The position numbers and the translations under genes are program-made. Positions 8,729 through 16,610 of a DNA stretch of 64,000 bases are shown one piece after another. How positions within the stretch are numbered: position 1 is the stretch's first letter; every line of letters begins with the position of its first letter. The stretch comes from Alloprevotella sp. (GTDB taxonomy: Bacteria; Bacteroidota; Bacteroidia; Bacteroidales; Bacteroidaceae): NCBI GenBank assembly GCA_017471505.1, contig JAFUTC010000008.1, positions 1 to 64,000 on the forward strand, given 5' to 3'. Under the pieces are notes generated by a model that worked only from the letters and a program-made list of their open reading frames with translations, searched no databases and was not told the origin of the DNA.

Positions 8729-8811
8729 ATTACACTTTTCCAAGGCAATTTAATGTATTTTATTACACTTTTCCAAGGTTGTAATAGTATAGAATATACA
8801 TTTATCCAAGA
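8729..8811. repeat. Three 33-bp-phased direct repeats upstream of the ATPase promoter
   Basis: The 17-mer ATTACACTTTTCCAAGG occurs at 8729-8745 and again, identical, at 8762-8778. A third, degenerate copy (matching the TTTaTCCAAG part) ends near 8811. The CC of each copy falls at 8740, 8773 and 8806, a constant 33-bp step (about three helical turns). Position and spacing suggest operator sites for a regulator of the ATPase gene. Confidence 0.7.
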
Positions 8812-8895
8812 TTAGGATGTTTTTTCAGCCGTATGGCCTTCACATTGTGAGCTAAACTAAGACTTGAGTATAAAACTGCCTGTTTGCCGCCAAAT

Positions 8896-8930
8896 TCTGC
8901 GTAAACAATGCGTAAACATTTTATTTCAGT
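8896..8930 (+). repeat. Arm-type repeat, left copy (inverted partner at 16528-16562)
   Basis: A 35-bp sequence containing the tandem GCGTAAACAATGCGTAAAC, followed by an AT-rich tail. It matches the reverse complement of 16528-16562 at 34 of 35 positions. Its orientation relative to the nearby tRNA sequence is the same at both ends, as expected for integrase arm sites on either side of an attP core. Confidence 0.8.
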
Positions 8931-9033
8931 TAGGGGTGTTTTTTGATATTCATAGAAAATCATGATTTAGTAAAACACTGATAATCAGTACGCTTCTACA
9001 ATAACAAGATGTCACAGAATATCACTTTAAGAT

Positions 9034-9076
9034 ACTCATAATCTGGAGGTCATAGGTTCAAGCCCTATCTGGTCCA
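9034..9076 (+). other. tRNA 3'-half fragment (probable att core)
   Basis: Matches the anticodon loop, variable region, T arm and acceptor 3' strand of the CAT tRNA at 16611-16684, but on the opposite strand. 18 bp from the anticodon side, 13 bp of the T arm and 9 bp of the acceptor end are identical. The two-base differences on either side of the T stem (AT..AT versus CC..GG) preserve pairing. There is no 5' half, so it is not a functional tRNA. It looks like the displaced or element-borne end left by tRNA-targeted integration. Confidence 0.8.
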
Positions 9077-9091
9077 CGCTGAAAATCAAGC

Positions 9092-9119
9092 ACTTACAAA
9101 GATTTTGTAGGTGCTTTTT
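9092..9119 (+). terminator. Terminator hairpin following the tRNA fragment
   Basis: AGCACTTACAAA pairs with TTTGTAGGTGCT (one G-T pair) around GATT and is followed by TTTTCTTTTC on the plus strand. It is a typical post-tRNA terminator that travelled with the fragment. Confidence 0.7.
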
Positions 9120-9287
9120 CTTTTCTTGGTGAACATGAGGTGAACATAGAGCTCTCAAAGTGACCTTTGGGTGACCTTCTGAAATTTAGTGTAATTACTT
9201 GGGAGAACGTGAAATACATTAATGACTTATTGTGGCATATATACATCCCCCACACTATGGATAAGTGGGAACATTTTGGGAACAATT

Positions 9288-9329
9288 AACCCACTGACCT
9301 TTGGCATAACTGCTGAAAGTCAGTGGGTT
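9288..9329. terminator. Hairpin after the nuclease gene, probable terminator
   Basis: AACCCACTGAC (9288-9298) pairs perfectly with GTCAGTGGGTT (9319-9329) around a 20-nt loop. It lies about 45 nt past the stop of the restriction nuclease gene, so it probably ends the restriction-modification transcript. Confidence 0.6.
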
Positions 9330-9373
9330 TGCTCGTTTCGTTGTCAATCTTGATAAGATGAATCAGCTAAGAT

Positions 9374-11857
9374 TTACATCTCGATAATATCAGTCATTTT
9401 TACCACACGTGGGTATCTCCAGTCTTCTCCTTCAGTTTTTGACTCTTCAATTTTAATTCTAGATAATTCTGGAGTTTTCAGGGGAGATTGTGGATTATCT
9501 AAGTCGAAAAGAATATACATAGAACGACTTGTCTTAGGTTTAATCAGATTACCATTTGTATCTATATTAAACACCTCAGGCTTTGGATTTGTGTATGTAG
9601 TGGATATACAACTTTCCTTGTCAATTTCATAAACTAACTGAGGCTCGCCCTTTACTTTGTAAAGACGTTTCTTCCATTTTTCATCTTTGCCCGTATTTGA
9701 GACAACAACATACTTGACTTTTGTAAACTTTTGAACGACCTCAAACGCATGTAAATCCATCTCTACACCAACAGCCACAGATAATATCTTGTCTATATTC
9801 TGCCAATGATATGCATTCGTGTCAATAAACACTAGAACCTTTTCTCTGTTCCACTTCTTTTGCAATGCAAGTGATGGGTCATCTGAATATACTAATCCTT
9901 TCTGTGGAACAGAATTTTCAATGTGAGCTATCATTCTCTCTTCTGTCAAGACTTTCTGTAAATGTTCTTCCAGTTTTGAACACATGATAAAAGTATTCTC
10001 ACTTATAGGTTTTGAAGGGTCGAATTTTGATGGCATAACTGGGAATGCTCCAATATTGATGGACTCAATGCTCTTGATATAATACTTGTCTTCAAGACTT
10101 TCATTACTGCCTACACGACCTGGGAATAGAATATAACCACCAATAACCTCTTTGCTATCAGGACGGTTAATAGTATGATTGGGAATGCGATTATCAGGTG
10201 TAGTACCATAGTAAATAGCATCCCTATATCTATGCATTGCATTTATCGCATCATGGACAGGTTCATCGGTAGCCTTTTCTGCATTCTTTATTTTGTCATC
10301 ATACACACGATACTTAGCATCATAAAGGTATGTTAGTGTTTCCTGACCCTCTCGATGGATGTTCAATACAATATCAGGTATTTGTTCTATTGTTAAAGAA
10401 TGCTCTTCTGTTGAAGAATCATTATATTCATATCTACATTGATATATCAACTCTGCCCATGAAGTTTTAACTATCTCGCCATTTTCGTTTTCTTTATGAA
10501 AATAGAATCTACAACGACTAGTTTTCTTGTCGTCTTCCAGACATTCTGCCAAGGTACTGCCTGTTATTTCTATTTGTGGTGAAGTCAATACGTCCTCTAT
10601 ACCCATAACCTTGGCAATAAGACGTTTCATCACAAGAAAACACCAAACCTCATATAACTTCCATATCTGACGAACACCAATCTGCGTACTTCCATTTTCT
10701 AGTTCTACAACCGATTTGAGGACTTGCCAATAAACATACACATTTCGATATCCAACTCTTTGCTGAAGAACCAAGCTCTCTTGCATTTGCCCTTCAAAGT
10801 TTCCTATAGATCTGAAAAATTGGCTATGTCTGAGAGATCGAAATGTATCACAATAGGACGTAATCATTTGCTCATATTCAGTAGAGAGACTTTCCTTATA
10901 TTTCTTTTTTATATCAGCAAAAACATAAGTAAGCCTTTCTTCAATCTTTAGTAAAGTATGTTTGACAAAGCGATTTTCCTTTGTGTTAATGGTTTGTTCC
11001 GAAACCTGATTCCGATAATAATATTTGTCTGCATCCTTCCCTCTATTGTGCATTTTTTCAAGTTCGTGCACCCCCCAATGCTTTATGCGGTCTGGTTTTT
11101 GATAATAAACCTTCTGCACAGAACGTTTATTGCTATGCGCTATGATGTAGCGTACAGCCTTTACATACTTGTCAACAATTTGTTGGAAGATACTCATCCA
11201 TACATCATCCTCGCTTCTATCTTTTCTCTGGATACTCTGGTTTTGATATGTAAGTGCAAGGTATTGATATACATAGTTTTCGTACTCTTGTTCAATAAGA
11301 CGTTTTATTTCCAGCAAATCATGTTTGGTGTCTAGTTTAGGGGACACAACTTCCATAGACATGTTCTCATCATGATGTATTCCGTCTTTGTCGGTATAAT
11401 CAAATCGAAGGATAAATGTCCCTGGTTGATTCAAGAAGTTAACCACACCAGTTAACAAACCGGTATAATTTCCTGTATCAACGTACTCAAAACAATCTGT
11501 GACATCTTTTAAAGGATGAATCAACCTAGCGTTCCCTTTAATGTTATTGAGTTTTATATGGAAATGATACATGCCTCCTGTTTCAAACAACACTGGAGGT
11601 TGCCCATTCCATTTTCTTGTATAATTTCCAGGAGCTGCAAAGCATTCATTACTTGAATTGTTTATGTCATATCTTAGCAAATACAATCTGCCTTCTGAAC
11701 TTGATTCATAATCGCAATATGTGGAAGCAGTTCGATGACTTTCGTAATCTTCAATTATGCGTCCCTTGAATCGATTCCATAAGTCATGTGTATCACCACT
11801 TGTAACAACCGTGATGACATACCTATTGTCTTTCTCATGAAATTTAAGTACTTGCAT
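9374..11857 (-). CDS. DUF2357 / PD-(D/E)XK nuclease subunit of a LlaJI-like restriction system (McrC-like)
   Basis: 827 residues. The N-terminal half fits the DUF2357 beta-rich and helical region seen in BsuMI YdjA and LlaJI R2-type proteins. A PD-(D/E)XK nuclease core follows, with IPDIVL (Asp near 495) and YDAKYR (D-x-K near 512). It would be the DNA-cleaving partner of the McrB-like GTPase encoded directly upstream, acting on DNA whose target lacks the methyl marks made by the two methyltransferases. It is the last gene of the operon, 15 nt after the GTPase stop. Assignment rests on domain order and gene context; sequence identity to characterised enzymes was not measured. Confidence 0.8.
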   Translation of the reverse strand: MQVLKFHEKDNRYVITVVTSGDTHDLWNRFKGRIIEDYESHRTASTYCDYESSSEGRLYLLRYDINNSSNECFAAPGNYTRKWNGQPPVLFETGGMYHFHIKLNNIKGNARLIHPLKDVTDCFEYVDTGNYTGLLTGVVNFLNQPGTFILRFDYTDKDGIHHDENMSMEVVSPKLDTKHDLLEIKRLIEQEYENYVYQYLALTYQNQSIQRKDRSEDDVWMSIFQQIVDKYVKAVRYIIAHSNKRSVQKVYYQKPDRIKHWGVHELEKMHNRGKDADKYYYRNQVSEQTINTKENRFVKHTLLKIEERLTYVFADIKKKYKESLSTEYEQMITSYCDTFRSLRHSQFFRSIGNFEGQMQESLVLQQRVGYRNVYVYWQVLKSVVELENGSTQIGVRQIWKLYEVWCFLVMKRLIAKVMGIEDVLTSPQIEITGSTLAECLEDDKKTSRCRFYFHKENENGEIVKTSWAELIYQCRYEYNDSSTEEHSLTIEQIPDIVLNIHREGQETLTYLYDAKYRVYDDKIKNAEKATDEPVHDAINAMHRYRDAIYYGTTPDNRIPNHTINRPDSKEVIGGYILFPGRVGSNESLEDKYYIKSIESINIGAFPVMPSKFDPSKPISENTFIMCSKLEEHLQKVLTEERMIAHIENSVPQKGLVYSDDPSLALQKKWNREKVLVFIDTNAYHWQNIDKILSVAVGVEMDLHAFEVVQKFTKVKYVVVSNTGKDEKWKKRLYKVKGEPQLVYEIDKESCISTTYTNPKPEVFNIDTNGNLIKPKTSRSMYILFDLDNPQSPLKTPELSRIKIEESKTEGEDWRYPRVVKMTDIIEM

Positions 11858-11872
11858 AACTCTTATTTTATA

Positions 11873-13618
11873 TTACTTCCAAAATCTCGTAAATCCGTCT
11901 CCTGTATTTAGAAGATAAAGCATATATTCTATTTTCAAGATAGAATCCTTCCAAGGTGTTTGGGGTTTTGATGCAATTGTTTGCGCATCAATATCGTATG
12001 AAACGTTAGCCCATTCATTTGGAATATTCTGCTTAGCAATCATTGACTTTAATCCTATTAACGCTTTTTTTGCAGCACTATCTCCTTCTATTCTAGGCAA
12101 AACCTTCATCATAAGAATGTCATTTTTTACCTGTTCTAATGAAGCATCGCCATCATTTAGTAACTGCATTGAACGATAATATAAAATCATTTCATTAAGA
12201 ACTCGATAACTAATTTGGAAACTAGTACCTGCCATCGCTTTGTTTAAGTCATTGATGTAATCAATAATTGCCTGACGTTCATCTTCTTTCAGTTCATACC
12301 CTGCTTCGATAGCTTTGTCTGCTCTAACCTCATCACAAATAAATACAGAGCCATCGAGATTACCATATTGTAATGTATCTTTGGCTACAAAATAAGATTC
12401 TTTATCAAAAACTTCAATGTCAGTTTCAAAGATCATTGCACGATCAATAACCTTGCGAGAGAAAGAATTGGTCGTGTCGTCCATATTAACAGTACCGATT
12501 ACTACTAAATTCTCTGGAATACAAAGACCTTCATTTCTTAAGACAGAAATAATGTCTTCACGCTCAAATATTTCTGATGTTGTCTCTGTATTTTGTCCCG
12601 CGGTTGAAGCTTCGTTAGAACCAACGGTTCTTCCTACCTTTTTAAGCCCTAAATCTTCAAATATATTATAGGTAGAACCATTATTTCCCCGGCCACTATA
12701 TGATTTCTTGAAAACATCTGCAGGTATTAGTGGCTCACTTATAATATGCCATGAGTCGTCTTCAAATTGAATTTTTTTTCTGCTTTCTAAAACACTTAGA
12801 AATTCAGCGAAATATTCCTCAACTGGGGCAAGATTCATCTCGTCCATACAACAGAAGAATGGTGTATTAGGTGTCTGCATCGCCTTTACCACAAAGCGCA
12901 TAAACTCCGTGACCATATACTTATTAGCAATGGTTGACTCATAACCTAGCAACTCTGTAGAATCATGCCAATTTGGTTTAACTGATATTAAACAATAATT
13001 CCCAGGGCTTTTTTCATCTTGAAGCTCAAGAGGACATGTAAGATATGCAAGCTCTTTAACCTTTTGACTTTTACCTGTACCCGAAAAACCTCCTAGTATT
13101 AGGAAAGGTTTAGTGCGAATGGCTGTAAGATACTTAATGTCTATATCTTCAACCTCTTCGAGGTTTGTTGGAGTTACGCTCATTTTTTTAGCTTGGGGAG
13201 ATACTGGTTCTTGAATTTCAGCCGTCATCCCTTTAGCTTCTACTAACCAATCTGAGAAATCGTTCTTTTTGTAAACCATCAATTTCTCATATACAAAAGG
13301 AGTGCCTTCTGTCAAAACAAGAACAGTCTCTAACTTTGGATACTTAAATGTTTCAATGTGTTCTAAGATTATTGACTGTTTTCTGTTCCACAGGTCGTCT
13401 TTGCACACGAAAACAACAATACTTTTTTCATGCCTAAATGGATCGCTAACTCGATTCTTCAAAGCACCATCGTTTGTTATTCGAGAACTTTTACTTTCAA
13501 GAGAAAAAGTGCTTTGAATCCAATTCTCCATGGGCTTACCTTTGCTATTGTCTTTGACGCCAGCATTTACTAGATGGGTAATAGTCGATTCAAAGTCTTG
13601 AATACTAATGTTACTCAT
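11873..13618 (-). CDS. McrB-like GTPase subunit of a LlaJI-like restriction system
   Basis: 581 residues. An N-terminal domain of about 150 residues (likely DNA or target recognition) precedes an AAA+ GTPase core: Walker A GFSGTGKS near 175, Walker B with the McrB-type signature CMDEMNLAP near 258, and a GTVNMDD motif near 378, the counterpart of the NTAD/NTxD GTP-specificity motif of McrB. McrB-family rings hydrolyse GTP to translocate DNA and activate the nuclease subunit. It overlaps the upstream methyltransferase by 8 nt and precedes the nuclease by 15 nt, so translation is coupled. A stand-alone type IV McrBC system is less likely because two methyltransferases share the operon. Confidence 0.87.
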   Translation of the reverse strand: MSNISIQDFESTITHLVNAGVKDNSKGKPMENWIQSTFSLESKSSRITNDGALKNRVSDPFRHEKSIVVFVCKDDLWNRKQSIILEHIETFKYPKLETVLVLTEGTPFVYEKLMVYKKNDFSDWLVEAKGMTAEIQEPVSPQAKKMSVTPTNLEEVEDIDIKYLTAIRTKPFLILGGFSGTGKSQKVKELAYLTCPLELQDEKSPGNYCLISVKPNWHDSTELLGYESTIANKYMVTEFMRFVVKAMQTPNTPFFCCMDEMNLAPVEEYFAEFLSVLESRKKIQFEDDSWHIISEPLIPADVFKKSYSGRGNNGSTYNIFEDLGLKKVGRTVGSNEASTAGQNTETTSEIFEREDIISVLRNEGLCIPENLVVIGTVNMDDTTNSFSRKVIDRAMIFETDIEVFDKESYFVAKDTLQYGNLDGSVFICDEVRADKAIEAGYELKEDERQAIIDYINDLNKAMAGTSFQISYRVLNEMILYYRSMQLLNDGDASLEQVKNDILMMKVLPRIEGDSAAKKALIGLKSMIAKQNIPNEWANVSYDIDAQTIASKPQTPWKDSILKIEYMLYLLNTGDGFTRFWK

Positions 13619-14768
13619 TTTCTTTATTCTTTATGTATTTAACTAATGTTTTATTAAAGTACTTTGGGCTTTTTAGATTACCCTCTTGAAGACGGCTGTA
13701 GAATCCTTTGCTTGCTCTCAATGATAAATCTTTCATTGGAAATTCTATAAATTCTTCCAATCCAGAATCTCTGGCCATCTCTGGAAGTGTTGATGCATTT
13801 GAACAGAAACGTTTTCCATTCATGCCCCATGCAGCATGAGGCCATTTCTTTCCATCAAGAGGTTTGTCTTTTGTCGTATCGTATTTCTCTGGATGTGCAA
13901 ACTTCTTCGCTATCCATGCTATAGTATTGACTGTAACTGCATTCCCAACAAGTTTCCATCTCGTTGATGGTTTTGCAACAGCCTCTGCAGGCTTCGTCCA
14001 ATTGGGTGGAAATCCTTGTAATCTTTCTGCGTCGCGAATATCAGGCATAGCAACCTTACCTGAAGGGAATGCTATTGCTGGTGGAGATGGAATACCTATC
14101 GTGGATCCAGCTTTTAATGTGGGAATTGCGTCAGAAACTAGTCCTAAGGCAGATCTTCCTTCTGTCCAGTAGAATCCCAATGGCTTTTCAAAATTATCCA
14201 AGTTTATTTCTCCGTATCGTATTGATGATTCCCCGCTTAACAAAATATCACAAGGATTATGATGAAGAGATGCAACAATATATACTCTTTTCCTATGCTG
14301 GGGAATAAAAGAAATTGAATCTATCAGCCTATAAGCCCATTTGTAACCAAGTTCTTCAAGGTTTTCAACTATACATTTAATAGCCTCCCCACCTTTCAAA
14401 CTTAGCATAAAAGATACATTCTCAAAGATTACCCACTCAACTTTACGCTTGCTTAGGAGTCGGAATACCTCATTAACAAGAGAGGATCTTGTTCCTTCTA
14501 GTCCTAATTTTGCACCGACAGAACTTAAGTCTTGACAAGGAAATCCGGCACAAAGTAAGTCTGTCTTTGGTGGGAGGTTTTTGAGTGTGCAAATATCATC
14601 TACTATAGGAATATTTGGCAGATTCGTTGACAATACATATTTGGCAACATTATCTATTTCGCACATTAAGATAGTCTTAGTCCCGATTGAATTGAAACCA
14701 AGTTCAAAGCCTCCAATGCCAGCAAAGAGACTGACCATTCTTTGGGGAATTTTATTTTTTTGAGCCAT
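13611..14768 (-). CDS. C5-cytosine DNA methyltransferase 2 of the LlaJI-like system
   Basis: 385 residues from the ATG at 14768 (the longer frame to 14792 adds eight). All core Dcm-family motifs are visible: motif I SLFAGIGGFELG at the start, motif IV GFPCQDLS with the catalytic Cys near 80, motif VI FENV, motif VIII QHRKRVYIVA, and a C-terminal GNAV motif X. It would methylate one strand or form of the recognition site and protect it from the McrB/nuclease pair. The start overlaps the end of methyltransferase 1 by 17 nt. Two C5 methyltransferases with GTP-dependent restriction subunits is the layout of LlaJI and BsuMI; the target sequence cannot be read from this DNA. Confidence 0.93.
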   Translation of the reverse strand: MAQKNKIPQRMVSLFAGIGGFELGFNSIGTKTILMCEIDNVAKYVLSTNLPNIPIVDDICTLKNLPPKTDLLCAGFPCQDLSSVGAKLGLEGTRSSLVNEVFRLLSKRKVEWVIFENVSFMLSLKGGEAIKCIVENLEELGYKWAYRLIDSISFIPQHRKRVYIVASLHHNPCDILLSGESSIRYGEINLDNFEKPLGFYWTEGRSALGLVSDAIPTLKAGSTIGIPSPPAIAFPSGKVAMPDIRDAERLQGFPPNWTKPAEAVAKPSTRWKLVGNAVTVNTIAWIAKKFAHPEKYDTTKDKPLDGKKWPHAAWGMNGKRFCSNASTLPEMARDSGLEEFIEFPMKDLSLRASKGFYSRLQEGNLKSPKYFNKTLVKYIKNKENE

Positions 14769-16038
14769 TTTCAATTTGTTCAATGTTATCACATATTAAT
14801 TCTATTAAATATGGAGGCACACTTTCTCCAATGACTTCGCAACACATAGCTCTGGTAATATCTTTCCCTTCTATAGAGAATTTGTAATCATACCTAGATA
14901 TGCTTTGCAAAATCAAACCTTCTTGTATAGATAAGACTCGATCCTGTTCTGGGTGAAGTTTCTTGTCTGATGACTCAAACTGGAAATTCTGCGTTAGTGT
15001 AGGTGCTGGTGAGTCCCAAACCATTCTTCTGTATGCACTATCAAAACCTTTTATCATCCGCCTTAAGCCAGTCTCCTTGTCAACCATTGTTGGCCGTGGC
15101 AACAAAGAGTTGCATTGGGCACAATAGATAGGGGTGTCTTTTCTTGATTGATGGCGTCCTTCAAGATAGCACATACCATGTCGAGGTGTTCCAGTAAATC
15201 CACAATGAGTGCATTGGTTATTATAAGCTGTCTCGTTGTATGGCGTATTTTCAACCCACCATAATTTTTCTTTTTTCATTATGGGAACAACATGCCATTT
15301 AATATTGGGATCTTGGTTTTTTCCTTTTTCAGAACGCAAATATGGCATATTACCAATAGCGTCTCTTAAGGTAATCCATTTTTTCAGATTATCCTTTGGA
15401 GTTTCAGAATGAGTTCTATCTGGAAGTAAAGTTTTATGTTTTTTGAAATACGACTTACCTTTTGAACTGCGAGTTAATATAGTTAATAGACGACAACGCA
15501 TCTGAGGTATACCATAATCGGCACAATTCACTATTTCTGGTACACCTTCGTAATCGGGCGCTAATTCTTGTTTAATGTAATCTATAATATTAATGTAAAC
15601 ATCATCCTCTGTTCGAATAATTGTATTTTGCATGGTAGGCACATTCTCTAGAAGTACCCACTGAGGACTTAAAGATTTTATAATTTGAATTGTAGGTATG
15701 ATTAAACGGTTTCTGGCATCTTCTTTTGGTCTTCGACCTGCTCTAATTTCTGATTGCAATTTGCCAATTCCATTAAACGACATACCTTGGCAAGGAGGTG
15801 TTGCATAAATCATAAATGGATTTCCCTTCTTCAGCGATTTCCATGTTGATATTATATTATCCTGCAAAGACCAAATGTCTCCGCAAATACATAGTGTTTC
15901 CGGATAGTTTTCCTTATAGAGTTTGCAGCGCTCATATACCAGTTCGTTGCTTACTAGTATATCAAAGCCACTTGCTTTAATACCAAGTTCACCAATACCG
16001 GCAGAAGAGAACAAACTCAATACATTTCTATTCATCAT
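14752..16038 (-). CDS. C5-cytosine DNA methyltransferase 1 of the LlaJI-like system
   Basis: 428 residues from the first of two adjacent ATGs (16038/16035). Motif I reads SLFSSAGIGELG, motif IV TPPCQGMSFNG holds the catalytic Cys near 90, motif VI is ENVP, and the C-terminal motif X region reads 'GESVPPYL'. Between the catalytic and C-terminal parts, in the target-recognition region, are two CxxC pairs (CTHC near 274 and CAQC near 305) that look like a zinc ribbon; most Dcm enzymes lack this. It is first in the tight block of four R-M genes and follows the XRE regulator by about 75 nt. The partner of methyltransferase 2, presumably acting on the other strand of an asymmetric site (inference from LlaJI). 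Confidence 0.92.
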   Translation of the reverse strand: MMNRNVLSLFSSAGIGELGIKASGFDILVSNELVYERCKLYKENYPETLCICGDIWSLQDNIISTWKSLKKGNPFMIYATPPCQGMSFNGIGKLQSEIRAGRRPKEDARNRLIIPTIQIIKSLSPQWVLLENVPTMQNTIIRTEDDVYINIIDYIKQELAPDYEGVPEIVNCADYGIPQMRCRLLTILTRSSKGKSYFKKHKTLLPDRTHSETPKDNLKKWITLRDAIGNMPYLRSEKGKNQDPNIKWHVVPIMKKEKLWWVENTPYNETAYNNQCTHCGFTGTPRHGMCYLEGRHQSRKDTPIYCAQCNSLLPRPTMVDKETGLRRMIKGFDSAYRRMVWDSPAPTLTQNFQFESSDKKLHPEQDRVLSIQEGLILQSISRYDYKFSIEGKDITRAMCCEVIGESVPPYLIELICDNIEQIENGSKK

Positions 16039-16111
16039 ATACCAATTTAACAAATACATCTATTCAAATACTATATAGAAGGACAATCTTAACAGATTCG
16101 AATAGAGACGC

Positions 16112-16315
16112 TTATTTTTCAGTTGAGTTCAACAAGTCCTTCATGTCAACATCAAGGAGCTTTGCGATTTTATCTAAAGTTTGCAAGTCTGGTTGAATAC
16201 TATTACTGCACCATTTGCTTACAGTACAGGGTGTTTTACCTACCTCTTCGGCAAGCCATTTGCCTGTTTTGCCTTTCTCGACAAGAACAACTTTAATTCT
16301 ATTCAAATTTGCCAT
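16112..16315 (-). CDS. Small XRE-family regulator of the restriction-modification operon
   Basis: 67 residues from the ATG at 16315; an earlier ATG at 16345 is rejected because it lies on or upstream of the predicted transcription start. Helix-turn-helix with KWLAEEVGKTPCTVSKW near 19-35 and a C-terminal 'TLDKIAKLLDVDMKDLL' segment typical of Cro/C.protein-like dimers. Its length and place at the head of an R-M operon match controller (C) proteins, which delay restriction until methylation is complete. An inverted repeat, TATAAT/ATTATA, lies between its promoter and start codon and could be its own operator. Function is inferred from family and position. Confidence 0.85.
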   Translation of the reverse strand: MANLNRIKVVLVEKGKTGKWLAEEVGKTPCTVSKWCSNSIQPDLQTLDKIAKLLDVDMKDLLNSTEK

Positions 16316-16320
16316 AAATC

Positions 16321-16334
16321 TATAATTGATTATA
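16321..16334. promoter_or_regulatory. Candidate operator for the XRE regulator
   Basis: A perfect inverted repeat TATAAT-TG-ATTATA sits just downstream of the predicted transcription start and 6 nt before the start codon. A repressor bound here would block its own promoter. Confidence 0.5.
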
Positions 16335-16342
16335 ATTTGGTG

Positions 16343-16350
16343 CAAATATA
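16343..16350 (-). promoter_or_regulatory. -7 promoter box for the regulator and R-M operon
   Basis: TATATTTG on the minus strand matches TAnnTTTG. Transcription would start near 16336, giving a leader of about 20 nt and ruling out the ATG at 16345. Confidence 0.6.
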
Positions 16351-16527
16351 ATAAAATTCCATGAAATAAATGGCTCTTGCTTGTGAAAAGTTGCTAATGG
16401 CGCTATATTTTCCATGATATTATTAAAAATGCCACATGGTAACGCATAGAACCACCTTCGTAAAACACGAATGTGGTTAATAATACATCAAAGAAACTCC
16501 ATGATACTATGTGACTGAAAAGGGGAG

Positions 16528-16562
16528 ACTGAAACAAAATGTTTACGCATTGTTTACGCAGA
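16528..16562 (-). repeat. Arm-type repeat, right copy
   Basis: On the minus strand it reads the same tandem GCGTAAACAATGCGTAAAC as 8896-8930, with one difference in 35 bp (G for A in the AT-rich tail). It lies 49 nt from the tRNA 3' end, versus 104 nt between the left copy and its tRNA fragment. Confidence 0.8.
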
Positions 16563-16566
16563 CATG

Positions 16567-16600
16567 AAAAAAGGAGTTGCGCGATTTGCGTAACTCCTTG
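16567..16600 (-). terminator. Terminator downstream of the CAT tRNA
   Basis: AAGGAGTTACGC pairs with GCGCAACTCCTT (one mismatch) and is followed by TTTTTTCATG on the minus strand, about 10 nt past the tRNA 3' end. Confidence 0.75.
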
Positions 16601-16610
16601 ATTTTCTGAG

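Larger units (their letters stand above)
8662..9373. other. Gene-free junction region between the two accessory modules
   Basis: I see no credible gene here. It holds, left to right: the ATPase promoter; the 33-bp repeats; a 35-bp arm-type sequence (8896-8930); a tRNA 3' half (9034-9076) with a terminator hairpin (9092-9119); a tandem GGTGAACAT pair (9128-9136 and 9139-9147); and a hairpin at 9288-9329. Short tandem repeats beside a tRNA fragment are what integrase arm sites look like, so this is probably a recombination junction. Confidence 0.6.
16351..16610. other. Gene-free element end next to the tRNA
   Basis: I see no gene. It contains a hairpin (16451-16477, ACCAC-TTCGT pairing with ACGAA-GTGGT, one unpaired base on each side), the right arm-type repeat (16528-16562) and the tRNA terminator (16567-16600). 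This is the expected content of an integrated element's end at a tRNA. Confidence 0.6.

Noticed and set aside
9034-9076. A functional tRNA gene at 9.03 kb
   Set aside because: Only the part from the anticodon loop to the 3' end is present; upstream sequence does not form a D arm or acceptor 5' strand.
9094-9285. A 63-codon minus-strand ORF between the tRNA fragment and the nuclease gene
   Set aside because: It runs through the terminator hairpin and the GGTGAACAT repeats, and has no family resemblance.
9374-13618. Stand-alone type IV McrBC system
   Set aside because: The McrB/nuclease pair is translationally coupled to two C5 methyltransferases and a regulator, which fits LlaJI/BsuMI-type R-M better than modification-dependent restriction.
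16315-16345. Upstream ATG at 16345 for the XRE gene
   Set aside because: It overlaps the predicted -7 box and lies before the predicted transcription start, and the added residues are not part of the HTH family pattern.
1-16610. Prophage
   Set aside because: No capsid, tail, portal, terminase or lysis genes are visible; genes fit an integrative element with defence cargo.
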